From positions 5,015,001-5,079,000 of the forward strand of contig NZ_CP147518.1 of assembly GCF_037201965.1 (NCBI RefSeq): 64,000 bases of DNA, given 5' to 3'. The notes under the pieces were generated by a model, which worked only from the letters and a program-made list of their open reading frames with translations, did not search any database and was not told the origin of the DNA. The stretch comes from Spirosoma sp. SC4-14 (lineage in GTDB: Bacteria; Bacteroidota; Bacteroidia; Cytophagales; Spirosomataceae). Positions 25,409 to 34,278 of the stretch are shown here, in pieces (position 1 is the stretch's first letter; each line of letters begins with the position of its first letter). Position numbers and translations under genes: made by a program.

Positions 25409-28030
25409 ATGGATTTCAAGAATTACACCGTAAAAGCGCAGGAGGTCGTTCAAAAAGCATCGGAAATTGCATTGGGCAACGGCCAGCAAGCTATTGAAAC
25501 AGGTCACCTACTTCAGGCGATTCTGTCGGAAGACGAAAACGTGATTGGCTTCATCGCGAAAAAACTGGGAGTCAATCTAAAAAATACAACGGGAGCATTA
25601 CAGGCCATCGTGAGCACTTACCCAAAAGTTTCGGGGGGCAATGGTGGTGTGTACCTGAGTAACGATACAGCCGCAGCATTTGCCAAAGCCAGCAGTTATA
25701 CCAAAGAATTCGGCGACGAATTTGTGAGCGTCGAACTGATGTTGCTTGGCCTTATGGCCGGTAAAGACCAAATTGCAACGTTATTGAAAGATGCCGGTTT
25801 CACCGAAAAACAAACGAAAGCGGCTATCAACGAACTTAGAAAAGGAAACTCTGTGAAAGACCAAAACGCAGAAGCTAAATATCAATCGCTGGAGCGGTAC
25901 AGTATTAATCTCAACGAACGCGCCCGCACTGGCAAAATCGACCCGGTTATTGGCCGCGATGAAGAAATCCGGCGGGTGTTGCAGATTCTGAGCCGTCGGA
26001 CCAAAAACAACCCAATTTTGCTGGGCGAACCGGGCGTTGGTAAAACCGCCATTGTTGAAGGACTAGCCCAGCGAATTGTTTCGGGCGATGTACCCGAAAA
26101 TCTGAAAACCAAAACTATTGTCTCGCTCGACATGGGCCTGCTCATTGCAGGCGCCAAGTATAAAGGTGAGTTTGAGGAGCGGCTGAAAGCCGTAATCAAA
26201 GAAGTAACCGACTCCGATGGACAGATCATTCTGTTTATTGATGAGATCCATACGCTGATTGGTGCCGGTGCCGGTGGCGAAGGAGCTATGGATGCGGCTA
26301 ACTTGCTGAAACCAGCCCTGTCGCGTGGTGAACTGCATACCATTGGTGCCACCACCCTGAAAGAATACCAGAAGTATATCGAGAAAGACAAAGCACTCGA
26401 ACGCCGGTTCCAGGCCGTTATGGTCGATGAGCCCGACATGCCCGATGCCATCTCGATTCTGCGCGGTATCAAGGAAAAATACGAATTACACCATGGCGTT
26501 CGCATCAAAGACGATGCGGTGATTGCCGCCGTTGAACTCTCGACGCGCTACATTACAGATCGTTTCCTGCCCGACAAAGCCATTGATTTGATGGATGAAG
26601 CGGCTGCTAAACTACGGCTGGAAATGGATTCGGTTCCCGAAGAACTCGACGAATTGAACCGGCGCATTATGCAGCTCGAAATTGAACGCGAGGCCATTCG
26701 TCGGGAAAACGACAAGGAGAAAGAAACGGTCCTCAACAAACAAATTGAAGACCTGAGCGAACAACGCAACAACCTTAAAGCCAAGTGGGAAACCGAAAAA
26801 GCATCGGTCAACGAAGGTCGTACGCTGAAAGAACAGCTCGACCAGCTACGCTTTGAAGCCGAACAGGCCGAGCGTAGTGGCGATTATGGTAAAGTAGCCG
26901 AAATTCGCTATGGCCGGATTCCTGAAATTGAAACCAAACTGAATGATTTAGCCAAAGAAGGTGGCGACAGCGATTCGTCGGACCGCATGATGCAGGAAGA
27001 AGTAACCGCCGAAGATATTGCCGAAGTGGTGGCTAAATGGACGGGCATTCCAGTATCGAAAATGCTGCAAAGCGACCGCGAAAAACTGCTGAATCTGGAA
27101 AAAGAATTAGGCAAACGCGTAGCCGGGCAGCAGGAAGCCATTGAAGTGGTGTCGGATGCCGTTCGGCGGAGCCGGGCCGGTATGCAGGACCCAAAACGGC
27201 CCATCGGTTCGTTTATCTTCCTCGGCACAACGGGGGTTGGGAAAACCGAAGTGGCGCGGACGCTGGCCGAATACCTGTTCAATGATGAGAATTCGATGGT
27301 GCGGATCGATATGTCGGAATATCAGGAGCGTCATGCCGTAAGTCGGCTGATTGGTGCTCCTCCGGGATACATTGGTTATGACGAAGGTGGTCAGTTAACC
27401 GAAGCCGTTCGCCGGAAACCTTACTCAGTCGTTTTGCTCGATGAGATCGAAAAAGCGCACCCCGACGTCTGGAACATTTTGTTGCAGGTGCTCGACGAAG
27501 GCCGGTTGACCGATAACAAAGGTCGCGTGGCTAACTTCAAGAACACGATCATCATCATGACGTCGAACATCGGTAGCCATCTGATACAAGAGAAGTTTGC
27601 CGAAGATGAAGGCTGGAACCACTCGCTGGTACTTGATGAAGCGAAAGCTGCCGTAATGGAATTACTGAAACAAACCATTCGGCCCGAGTTTCTGAACCGG
27701 ATCGATGAGATTGTGATGTTCGAGCCACTGACGAAAGCAAACATCCGCAAGATTGTGGACATTCAGTTCAACGAAATCAAGAAACGGCTGGCCGAAAACG
27801 GCATACAGCTCGACGCCACCGACGAAGCCCTGAACAAACTCGGCGAAGAAGGTTTCGATCCGCAGTTTGGGGCTCGGCCGCTGAAACGGGTATTGCAACG
27901 CCGGGTTCTGAACGAACTCTCGAAAGCAATTCTTTCGGGCGAAGTCAAAAAAGACTCGGTGGTGCTGATGGAGTTGAACCACGACGGCGAAATCGCATTC
28001 ACGAATCTGGATGCTGAAATCGAATTATAA
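25409..28030 (+). CDS. clpB: ATP-dependent disaggregase ClpB
   Basis: The start is set at 25409 (MDFKNYTVKAQEVVQKA), because the upstream 32 codons are encoded by the repeat; 873 residues, as expected. Order: N domain (1-145), AAA+ 1 with Walker A GEPGVGKTA and the IDEIHTLIGAGAGG Walker B region, the coiled-coil middle domain (about 410-530) that contacts DnaK, and AAA+ 2 with GTTGVGKTE and VVLLDEIEKAHPDVW. The C-terminal D2-small domain is complete. It is a heat-shock disaggregase. No CIRCE-like operator was recognised upstream. Confidence 0.97.
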   Translation: MDFKNYTVKAQEVVQKASEIALGNGQQAIETGHLLQAILSEDENVIGFIAKKLGVNLKNTTGALQAIVSTYPKVSGGNGGVYLSNDTAAAFAKASSYTKEFGDEFVSVELMLLGLMAGKDQIATLLKDAGFTEKQTKAAINELRKGNSVKDQNAEAKYQSLERYSINLNERARTGKIDPVIGRDEEIRRVLQILSRRTKNNPILLGEPGVGKTAIVEGLAQRIVSGDVPENLKTKTIVSLDMGLLIAGAKYKGEFEERLKAVIKEVTDSDGQIILFIDEIHTLIGAGAGGEGAMDAANLLKPALSRGELHTIGATTLKEYQKYIEKDKALERRFQAVMVDEPDMPDAISILRGIKEKYELHHGVRIKDDAVIAAVELSTRYITDRFLPDKAIDLMDEAAAKLRLEMDSVPEELDELNRRIMQLEIEREAIRRENDKEKETVLNKQIEDLSEQRNNLKAKWETEKASVNEGRTLKEQLDQLRFEAEQAERSGDYGKVAEIRYGRIPEIETKLNDLAKEGGDSDSSDRMMQEEVTAEDIAEVVAKWTGIPVSKMLQSDREKLLNLEKELGKRVAGQQEAIEVVSDAVRRSRAGMQDPKRPIGSFIFLGTTGVGKTEVARTLAEYLFNDENSMVRIDMSEYQERHAVSRLIGAPPGYIGYDEGGQLTEAVRRKPYSVVLLDEIEKAHPDVWNILLQVLDEGRLTDNKGRVANFKNTIIIMTSNIGSHLIQEKFAEDEGWNHSLVLDEAKAAVMELLKQTIRPEFLNRIDEIVMFEPLTKANIRKIVDIQFNEIKKRLAENGIQLDATDEALNKLGEEGFDPQFGARPLKRVLQRRVLNELSKAILSGEVKKDSVVLMELNHDGEIAFTNLDAEIEL

Positions 28031-28066
28031 GTTCATAGAGAGTTGTAATTACTGATAGACAAGTTG

Positions 28067-28103
28067 AAACACCCGGCACTGCTTCGTAGCCGGGTGTTTT
28101 TGT
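28067..28103 (+). terminator. clpB terminator
   Basis: AAACACCCGGC and GCCGGGTGTTT form an 11-bp stem with an 11-base loop, ending in five T. Confidence 0.85.
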
Positions 28104-28147
28104 GTATATTTATAAAAAAACAGTCGCTTTATGAATAGTCAATAACT

Positions 28148-28357
28148 ATGACGTATCAAAATTATATTTCCATCGATCCGGAAATCCGTTTTGGGCGGCC
28201 TTGTATCACCGGCACTCGTATAAGTGTCTATGACGTTCTAGGCTGGTTAGGATTAGGAATGAGCGTTCCAGATATTATAGACGACTTTCCAGAATTAACA
28301 GAAGAACAGATTAGAGCCTGCTTACTCTACGCAGCCGACCGAGAGCGCAAAATCTGA
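28148..28357 (+). CDS. DUF433 antitoxin-like protein
   Basis: 69 residues with the DUF433 signature: YISIDPEIRFGRPCITGTRI, then VYDVLGWLGLGMSVPDIIDD and FPELTEEQIRACLLYAADRE. It forms a winged-helix-like DNA-binding fold. Typically it is encoded directly before a DUF5615 PIN-like toxin and acts as its antitoxin and autorepressor. Here the partner starts 8 bases downstream. Confidence 0.92.
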   Translation: MTYQNYISIDPEIRFGRPCITGTRISVYDVLGWLGLGMSVPDIIDDFPELTEEQIRACLLYAADRERKI

Positions 28358-28365
28358 GTGATCGT

Positions 28366-28719
28366 ATGAGCGTCCCAGCTTTCAAACTACTGTTTGATGA
28401 GAATATTCCCTACCGGATAGTCAGGAAAATAGCTCACCTTTATCCAGATAGAGAACAGGTGAAACGGTTAGGATTACTTAGCAAAAAGGATGGAATAATT
28501 TGGGAATATGCTAAACATAACAACTATGTTATCGTGACGCATGATGAGGATTACGATGAACTAAGCGCCTTACGGGGCGTTCCCCCAAAAGTAATATGGC
28601 TCAGAACAGGCAACATTACAACTGACGATTTAGCAAAGTTGCTAATTAGTCATGCCGACCAGATTAAAGAATTTATGAAATTGGAAAGGGAACACGGTTG
28701 TCTGGAATTATATCAATAA
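28366..28719 (+). CDS. DUF5615 (PIN-like) toxin of a DUF433 pair
   Basis: 117 residues. FKLLFDENIPYRIVRKI holds the first acidic residues of the PIN-like fold, YVIVTHDEDYDEL the second cluster and PPKVIWLRTGNITTDDL the last strand region. The family is the toxin half of DUF433/DUF5615 modules and is expected to be an RNase, though activity is unproven for most members. The two genes are separated by 8 bases, so translation is probably coupled. Confidence 0.9.
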   Translation: MSVPAFKLLFDENIPYRIVRKIAHLYPDREQVKRLGLLSKKDGIIWEYAKHNNYVIVTHDEDYDELSALRGVPPKVIWLRTGNITTDDLAKLLISHADQIKEFMKLEREHGCLELYQ

Positions 28720-28748
28720 CAGGAAAGGACCAACCTCCAAAAAGCAAC

Positions 28749-28776
28749 AAAAAGCACCCCATCTGGAGTGCTTTTT
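28749..28776. terminator. Terminator between the toxin-like gene and the Bax-inhibitor gene
   Basis: AAAAAGCAC pairs with GTGCTTTTT around a short loop with a six-T run; it can serve both convergent genes. Confidence 0.75.
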
Positions 28777-28797
28777 TAATACAAAATAGGTGAATTT

Positions 28798-29526
28798 CTA
28801 GCGCCGACGGCCAAACAACCGTAGCAGGTAGAGAAACATATTGATAAAGTCCAGGTAGAGTCGCAACGCCCCCATAATAGCCTCTTTCCGGTCTTCGTCG
28901 GTGCCTGCGTTGCCAATAATGTTCATTTCCTTGATTTTCTGAGTATCGTAGGCCGTCAGTCCAACAAAAATCAGCACACCCGCATAGGTCGATACCCAAT
29001 AGAGTGTTTCATTTTGCCAGAACAGATTGACCAGCGAGGCAATAATCAATCCGATTAGCGCCATAAGCAGAAAACCGCCCAGCGAAGTCAGGTCGCGCTT
29101 AGTATAATAGCCGTAAGCACTCATAGCGCCGAAGGTTCCGGCCGTCACGAAGAAGGTAGAAGCAATCGAACCACCGGTATAAAGCAGGAAAATCGACGCC
29201 AGTGTCAGACCATTCATTACAGCATAAGCCATAAACAGAATGGTGGCCATACGAGCTGACAACCGCTGTATTGCCGCCGACAGTGACACAACCATCAGAA
29301 ATTCGCCAATCAGCAACCCGTAGAAGACAATTCGATTACCAAAAATAATTTCCAGCACAGCGGTCGAACTGGCAACCCAGATTGAAACAGCAGCCGTAAC
29401 AAGCAGCGCAACAGACATCCAGCCATATACCTGGGTCATAAAAGCAGCCTGCTCTTGTCTAATTTGTTCGGCAGTTAGCGAAGGGTGGTGTTGCTGAGGA
29501 TAGGATTGTGATTCCATAAAAGACAT
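28798..29526 (-). CDS. Bax inhibitor-1/YccA family membrane protein
   Basis: 242 residues with seven predicted membrane helices, starting after a Pro/Gln-rich cytoplasmic head. Family features are QVYGWMSVALLVTAAVSIWV in helix 1, LGGFLLMALIGLIIASLVN in the middle and the C-terminal AYDTQKIKE motif with its pH-sensing acidic residues, followed by LYLDFINMFLYLLRLFG. The homologue BsYetJ is a pH-gated calcium leak. Location: inner membrane. Confidence 0.93.
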   Translation of the reverse strand: MSFMESQSYPQQHHPSLTAEQIRQEQAAFMTQVYGWMSVALLVTAAVSIWVASSTAVLEIIFGNRIVFYGLLIGEFLMVVSLSAAIQRLSARMATILFMAYAVMNGLTLASIFLLYTGGSIASTFFVTAGTFGAMSAYGYYTKRDLTSLGGFLLMALIGLIIASLVNLFWQNETLYWVSTYAGVLIFVGLTAYDTQKIKEMNIIGNAGTDEDRKEAIMGALRLYLDFINMFLYLLRLFGRRR

Positions 29527-29606
29527 TGATTTAGGTAGGAAAGAGCATTAAACAAACGAATATAATAAAGTTCGCAGGTTTCCGACACCATTTTTCTGTA
29601 AAGCCA

Positions 29607-29637
29607 GCAAGCCGAAACCTTCTGGGTTCCGGCTTGC
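29607..29637 (-). terminator. Hairpin between metallopeptidase and Bax-inhibitor genes
   Basis: GCAAGCCGAAACC pairs with GGTTCCGGCTTGC with one mismatch. It lies just after the minus-strand metallopeptidase stop. Confidence 0.5.
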
Positions 29638-29666
29638 CGTAAAATTGACAAAAAAGAAACAATGTG

Positions 29667-30524
29667 TTACTGCAAATTGGCATCTTCGCGGCTATTGAAG
29701 GTATCGCCCTGGTTAATATCGCCGGTTTTAAGCCCTTTCTTAAACCAGTATACGCGCTGGGCAGATGTGCCATGGGTGAAGGCATCGGGCACTACACGTC
29801 CCTGCGTTTCTTCCTGAATTTTATCGTCGCCAATGGCATTGGCGGCTGTCAGCGCTTCTTCAATGTCGCCAGGGTCAAAGTCAAAACTTTTTCCCTGTGC
29901 ATAATGTGCCCAAACACCGGCCAGAAAATCGGCCTGAAGTTCTAACCGAACCGATACTTTGTTATAATCCCGCTGGCTGAGTCGTTCCCGAAGGGCATCG
30001 GTTTTGTCCATAATACCCATCAGTTTCTGAACGTGATGGCCAATTTCGTGCGCAACGACATAGGCATTGGCAAAATCGCCAGTAGCCCCGAAGCGCTGGC
30101 TTAACTCATCATAAAACGACAGATCGATGTATACTTTCTCATCGAGCGGGCAGTAGAACGGCCCCATAGCCTGCTGTGCCGTACCACAGCCCGACGAGGT
30201 TACTCCCCGGAACATGACCAGCGTTGGCTTGCGATACTGAGCGCCTTCTTTCGCAAATAACTGTGTCCAGACGTCTTCGGTACTACCCAGTACTTTCCGC
30301 GTAAAATGAGCAGCGGCATCGTCGGGTTGTGGGCCGGTAGGTGCTTCCGACACCTGCTGAGTTGGAGCACTCTGGTTCAAAATATCGGATGGATCTCCGC
30401 CCAGAAGCATAACAATGACGGCTATGACGACGGTGCCTATGCCCCCGCCAACCAATAAACCGCCACCCCCACCTCCGCGCCGATCGTCGACGTTATCACT
30501 TTCTCTTTGTCCTAACCAACGCAT
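29667..30524 (-). CDS. Neutral zinc metallopeptidase family protein (YpfJ-like)
   Basis: 285 residues. A short Arg/Asp-rich N-terminus is followed by a Gly-rich membrane helix (about 23-42) and a periplasmic domain with VVAHEIGHHVQ (HExxH zinc site), the upstream CGTAQQAMGPFYCP pair of cysteines and a later LELQADFLAGVWAHY with the third-ligand Glu/Asp candidates. The tail NAIGDDKIQEETQG and HGTSAQRVYWFKKG completes the family (Pfam zinc_metallopep). A peptidase role is inferred from the motif; no substrate is known. Confidence 0.92.
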   Translation of the reverse strand: MRWLGQRESDNVDDRRGGGGGGLLVGGGIGTVVIAVIVMLLGGDPSDILNQSAPTQQVSEAPTGPQPDDAAAHFTRKVLGSTEDVWTQLFAKEGAQYRKPTLVMFRGVTSSGCGTAQQAMGPFYCPLDEKVYIDLSFYDELSQRFGATGDFANAYVVAHEIGHHVQKLMGIMDKTDALRERLSQRDYNKVSVRLELQADFLAGVWAHYAQGKSFDFDPGDIEEALTAANAIGDDKIQEETQGRVVPDAFTHGTSAQRVYWFKKGLKTGDINQGDTFNSREDANLQ

Positions 30525-30635
30525 GGTTGTTAACTGATTTTTAAGTAAAACAATGGTTACGATGATGATATAACTCCAAAGTAAGTAAATCGGCTTATAC
30601 CAACGATAGTTTTACTTAGCGAACCTTCATTTTTT

Positions 30636-31706
30636 TTATTTTGGCTTTGCCCGCTCATACGGCAATGGCCATGCAATTTCCTCCCCTAATGCCTGAGCAG
30701 CATGAAGTGGAAAATACGGATCGCGCAAAAATTCCCGTGCCAGCAACACCAGATCGGCCTGCCCATCGGCCAGAATAGCTTCGGCCTGCTCAACGCTCGT
30801 AATAAGCCCAACGGCACCGGTCAGCATACCGGTTTCCTGCCTGATGCGTTCGGCAAACGGCACCTGATAGCCCGGCCGGAGTGGTATTTTGGCATGAGCC
30901 ACGTTGCCACCGCTTGAACAATCGATCACATCGACACCCTTCGTTTTCAGAACAGCCGCCAGCGCAACCGAATCGTCAATAGTCCAGCCTCCCTCGGTCC
31001 AGTCGCTGGCCGAAATCCGAACAAACAGTGGATACTCTTCGGGCCAGACAGCCCGAACTCGTTCAACTACATCAACCACTATTCGAATCCGATTATCAAA
31101 CGAGCCCCCATAGTCGTCGGTTCGCTGATTGCTCAACGGCGATAAAAACTCGTGCAGCAGATAGCCATGAGCAGCATGGATTTCGGCAACCTGAAAACCG
31201 GCGTCCACTGCCCGTCGGGCAGCATTCTGAAAATCGATCAGTACATTTTTGATTCCCTCAGCCGTAAGGGTCAGCGGGCGCGGATCGACCTCTGAAAATG
31301 GGATGGCACTCGGCCCCACGGTCTCCCAGCCTTTTGGTTCGGTAGAGGCAATAGCCTTACCGCCGTCCCACGGCCGATGGTGACTGGCCTTACGACCGGC
31401 ATGAGCTAACTGAATACCCGCAACAGCGCCTTGCTGATTAATAAACTGCGTAATTCGTTTCAACCCGGCAATATGGTCGTCGCTCCAGATTCCCAGATCG
31501 TGGGGCGAAATTCGGCCTTCGGGCGAAACGGCAGTGGCTTCGGTAATGATTAATCCGGCCCCTCCTACCGCCCGACTGCCCAGGTGTACCAGATGCCAGT
31601 CGTTGGCAAACCCGTTTTCGCTGGAATACTGACACATGGGCGAAACAACAATGCGATTTTTTAGCTGAACACTACGAATGGTGATCGGAGAAAAAAGAAC
31701 AGACAT
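30636..31706 (-). CDS. NADH:flavin oxidoreductase, Old Yellow Enzyme family (YqjM/NamA type)
   Basis: 356 residues. The YqjM-like hallmarks are PMCQYS with the redox-tuning Cys near residue 25, QLAHAGRK for FMN contact, and the IHAAHGYLLHEFLSP strand with the active-site His pair and downstream Tyr. The C-terminal GAVGLITSVEQAEAIL and DLVLLAREFLRDP bind the FMN phosphate. It reduces activated alkenes such as enones with NADPH. It is a single-gene unit on the minus strand. Confidence 0.93.
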   Translation of the reverse strand: MSVLFSPITIRSVQLKNRIVVSPMCQYSSENGFANDWHLVHLGSRAVGGAGLIITEATAVSPEGRISPHDLGIWSDDHIAGLKRITQFINQQGAVAGIQLAHAGRKASHHRPWDGGKAIASTEPKGWETVGPSAIPFSEVDPRPLTLTAEGIKNVLIDFQNAARRAVDAGFQVAEIHAAHGYLLHEFLSPLSNQRTDDYGGSFDNRIRIVVDVVERVRAVWPEEYPLFVRISASDWTEGGWTIDDSVALAAVLKTKGVDVIDCSSGGNVAHAKIPLRPGYQVPFAERIRQETGMLTGAVGLITSVEQAEAILADGQADLVLLAREFLRDPYFPLHAAQALGEEIAWPLPYERAKPK

Positions 31707-31851
31707 AGGCTAACGTGCTGTTGAGAATCCAGCACTGTATGTACCAACTGCGGGCAAGCCAGTGAGGTTTCCATTTTGGCCGATTATTCACCCGAAAAAC
31801 ATTTCCTGAATCAATCAGTTGCTATGCATACAATCATAAAACTCAACAATC

Positions 31852-32109
31852 ATGACAAAGGACACGAAAATTGATCGGCGCGACGATGTCAGACCGACCG
31901 AAGGAGAGCACAAATACGGTGATGTAGAGTTTGCAGACCGAACAAACAAAAAGTATCCCATAGACACCCCTGAGCACGTTCGGGCAGCGTGGAGCTATAT
32001 AAATCATAAAGACAATGCTGCCAAATATGACGCCGATGAAGTGGATGTCATCAAAAACCGCATTAAGAAAGCCGCAGAAAAACATCACGTCGCTATAGAA
32101 AGTGAGTAG
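31852..32109 (+). CDS. Small DUF6582-like protein
   Basis: 85 residues, highly charged, no signal peptide. The core FADRTNKKYPIDTPEHVRAA and SYINHKDNAAKYDADEVDVI looks like the DUF6582 family seen in phages and bacteria (family name from memory, moderate certainty). The end is a Lys-rich helix. It has its own short hairpin downstream (ACCCG/CGGGT with a five-T run at 32137-32159). Function unknown. Confidence 0.75.
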   Translation: MTKDTKIDRRDDVRPTEGEHKYGDVEFADRTNKKYPIDTPEHVRAAWSYINHKDNAAKYDADEVDVIKNRIKKAAEKHHVAIESE

Positions 32110-32245
32110 TTCGGTTCAAGCTTCCTGCTACCAAAGACCCGTCGATATGGCGGGTTTTTGCTTAACTGGTTTTCTAAAAGCAGTAACCTTTCCAGAATGA
32201 ATTCAGTTAACTACCTAACCTCCTCCGCCTAGTTCACGATCGACC

Positions 32246-33172
32246 ATGCCAGCCTCTAAAACACCAATTTACAGTGCCTTAGCCGCTAATCTGGCCATTG
32301 CCATCACCAAATTTATAGCGGCCAGTATAACGGGAAGTTCGGCAATGGTTTCGGAAGGAATCCATTCGATGGTCGACACGCTAAATGAGGTTCTGCTACT
32401 CCTGGGAATTGCCCGCAGCCAAAAACCTGCGGATAAAAAACGTCCTTTTGGGTATGGGAAAGAGCAATATTTCTGGGCCTTTATTGTCTCGATCCTGATT
32501 TTCGGGGTGGGTGGTGGTGTATCATTTTATGAGGGCATTACGCACCTACAACACCCTGAGGTTATCGAAAATCCGCTCTGGAACTATATCGTGCTGGGTG
32601 TAGCCTTTTGTTTCGATGGTATTTCGTTCATTACAGCCTTCAAGGAATTTAACCGGCAACGCGGTGAGCAACCGTTCTGGTCGGCCGTTAAGCGCAGCAA
32701 AGATCCATCTACATTTGTGGTTCTGTTTGAAGATGCATCGGACCTATTAGGGCTAATTGTGGCTTTCCTGGGCGTTTTTCTGGGTCATCAACTCCAGAAT
32801 CCCTATTTCGATGGAGCCGCTTCTATCATTATTGGCTTACTGCTCACCGCAGTGTCTATTGTGCTGGCCCGCGAAAGTCGTAGCCTTCTGATGGGTGAAA
32901 GCCTCGAAGAATCAACCTTAAGCCAGATTATAGCACTAACAGAGCAGGACAAAACCGTTGATCAGGTTCTCAACTCGCCATCTATGTATTTGGGTCCGGA
33001 AGAAACCATCATCATGCTAGTTGTTGCTTTTCAGAGCACCTTGTCAACTACCGACATTAATCTGGCCATCAGTCGAATCCGGGCAACCATTCAGCAGCAA
33101 TTCCCGATTGTCAGGCATGTTTTTATTGAACCGGGCGTAGCAGCCTCGGACGCCCAGGCGAATGGTGCTTAA
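32246..33172 (+). CDS. Cation diffusion facilitator, ZnT9-like subfamily
   Basis: 308 residues with six membrane helices and a cytoplasmic C-terminal domain (about 215-300). Helix 2 has HSMVDTLNE (HxxxD metal site). Helix 5 has EDASDLLG, i.e. ExxxD where zinc exporters such as YiiP have HxxxD. This, with the FGYGKEQYFWAF stretch, points to the SLC30A9-like branch. Expected to export a divalent metal against protons; the metal is unknown. The 3' end overlaps the convergent hydrolase gene by four bases. Confidence 0.9.
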   Translation: MPASKTPIYSALAANLAIAITKFIAASITGSSAMVSEGIHSMVDTLNEVLLLLGIARSQKPADKKRPFGYGKEQYFWAFIVSILIFGVGGGVSFYEGITHLQHPEVIENPLWNYIVLGVAFCFDGISFITAFKEFNRQRGEQPFWSAVKRSKDPSTFVVLFEDASDLLGLIVAFLGVFLGHQLQNPYFDGAASIIIGLLLTAVSIVLARESRSLLMGESLEESTLSQIIALTEQDKTVDQVLNSPSMYLGPEETIIMLVVAFQSTLSTTDINLAISRIRATIQQQFPIVRHVFIEPGVAASDAQANGA

Positions 33173-34167
33173 TTCTGCAAAAACTGCCGAACAGCCTGCT
33201 TTACTTTGTCTTCTTCGCAGGATGTGGCCAAATGGCCGCAATCGCCCGTAAGTTCAACCAACGGCACCTGCAACGATCTGGCCAGTTCGGTAGCCATTCC
33301 GGGGGTAACCATATGGTCCTGCGTAGCGACGACAACCAACAGCTTTGCTTTAATCGTAGATTTCAGCTCAGCTACCGTTCGGCCCCGGTAAATATCCTGA
33401 CCAATCATAGCTCGAAGCTGCGAAGCCCAGTTATACGGATTTGTGTTTGCATAGCCATTTTCTTTCTGCTGTACAAAAGCGGGTTCATCGTCGGCTTTCA
33501 GATGGGTCAGAAAATAGGTTGGTGTTGTTAGATTTAGTTCGTGAAGATCACCGGTAGTTTTCATGGCTTCGGGCGAAAAATTGCCCCGTTCCAGAATAGT
33601 AAGCTGCGTGCCCCACATTAGCTTATCGTAGCTACTTTGTTTTGGTGTTCCAACAATAGGAACTACCTTATCTATAAAGGTTGGGTACGACACCAGCCAT
33701 TCGAACGACTGCATACCGCCCATCGAAATACCCATCACGGCATACAGATGGGTCAGATTCAGGTACTTCGTAACCAGCTCATATTCAGAGCGGACCATAT
33801 CGCGGATTGTAAACTGCGGAAACTCAGCTCCGGCCTGCGCCGTACTGTTCGATGGCGACGACGACACACCATTGCCTAGCGCATCGACCACAATCGTAAA
33901 ATACTGTGTGCTATCGGCAATGCCCCCCGGATTGGCTACAAAGGCTTTCCCCTGCGAGGTACCACCAAACCAGGTTGGCACCAGAATTGCGTTGGACCGA
34001 TTGGCATTTAACCGACCAAATGTTCGATAGCCCAGACGGCAGTTCTGAATGGTTTGACCATTTTCGAGCTGAAAATCGCCCAGGTCGGCAAAGCGTTGCT
34101 GCGCATAGCCAGAGCAAACCAGGAGAAGAAAGAATACGATTAGGTTGACAAATGAATATCGAGGCAT
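33169..34167 (-). CDS. Exported MetX-like alpha/beta hydrolase
   Basis: 332 residues with a signal peptide (LIVFFLLLVCSGYAQ). The fold and motifs match the homoserine O-acetyltransferase superfamily: LVPTWFGGTSQG, the nucleophile elbow VMGISMGGMQSFEW (Ser), the acid in VVATQDHMVTP and the His in GDCGHLATSCE. The export signal argues against a role in methionine synthesis; an exported esterase is more likely (inference). Convergent with the CDF transporter, 4-base overlap. Confidence 0.87.
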   Translation of the reverse strand: MPRYSFVNLIVFFLLLVCSGYAQQRFADLGDFQLENGQTIQNCRLGYRTFGRLNANRSNAILVPTWFGGTSQGKAFVANPGGIADSTQYFTIVVDALGNGVSSSPSNSTAQAGAEFPQFTIRDMVRSEYELVTKYLNLTHLYAVMGISMGGMQSFEWLVSYPTFIDKVVPIVGTPKQSSYDKLMWGTQLTILERGNFSPEAMKTTGDLHELNLTTPTYFLTHLKADDEPAFVQQKENGYANTNPYNWASQLRAMIGQDIYRGRTVAELKSTIKAKLLVVVATQDHMVTPGMATELARSLQVPLVELTGDCGHLATSCEEDKVKQAVRQFLQN

Positions 34168-34278
34168 AGAAAGCTACGTTTCCGCAAGAAAGGGAGCTTT
34201 CCTGATTTCTTACTTTGCCGCCCCTTTGTTTAGCATAAGCTCAACCTAAAGCTGGTTGCATACCATCGTTCGCTGAAT

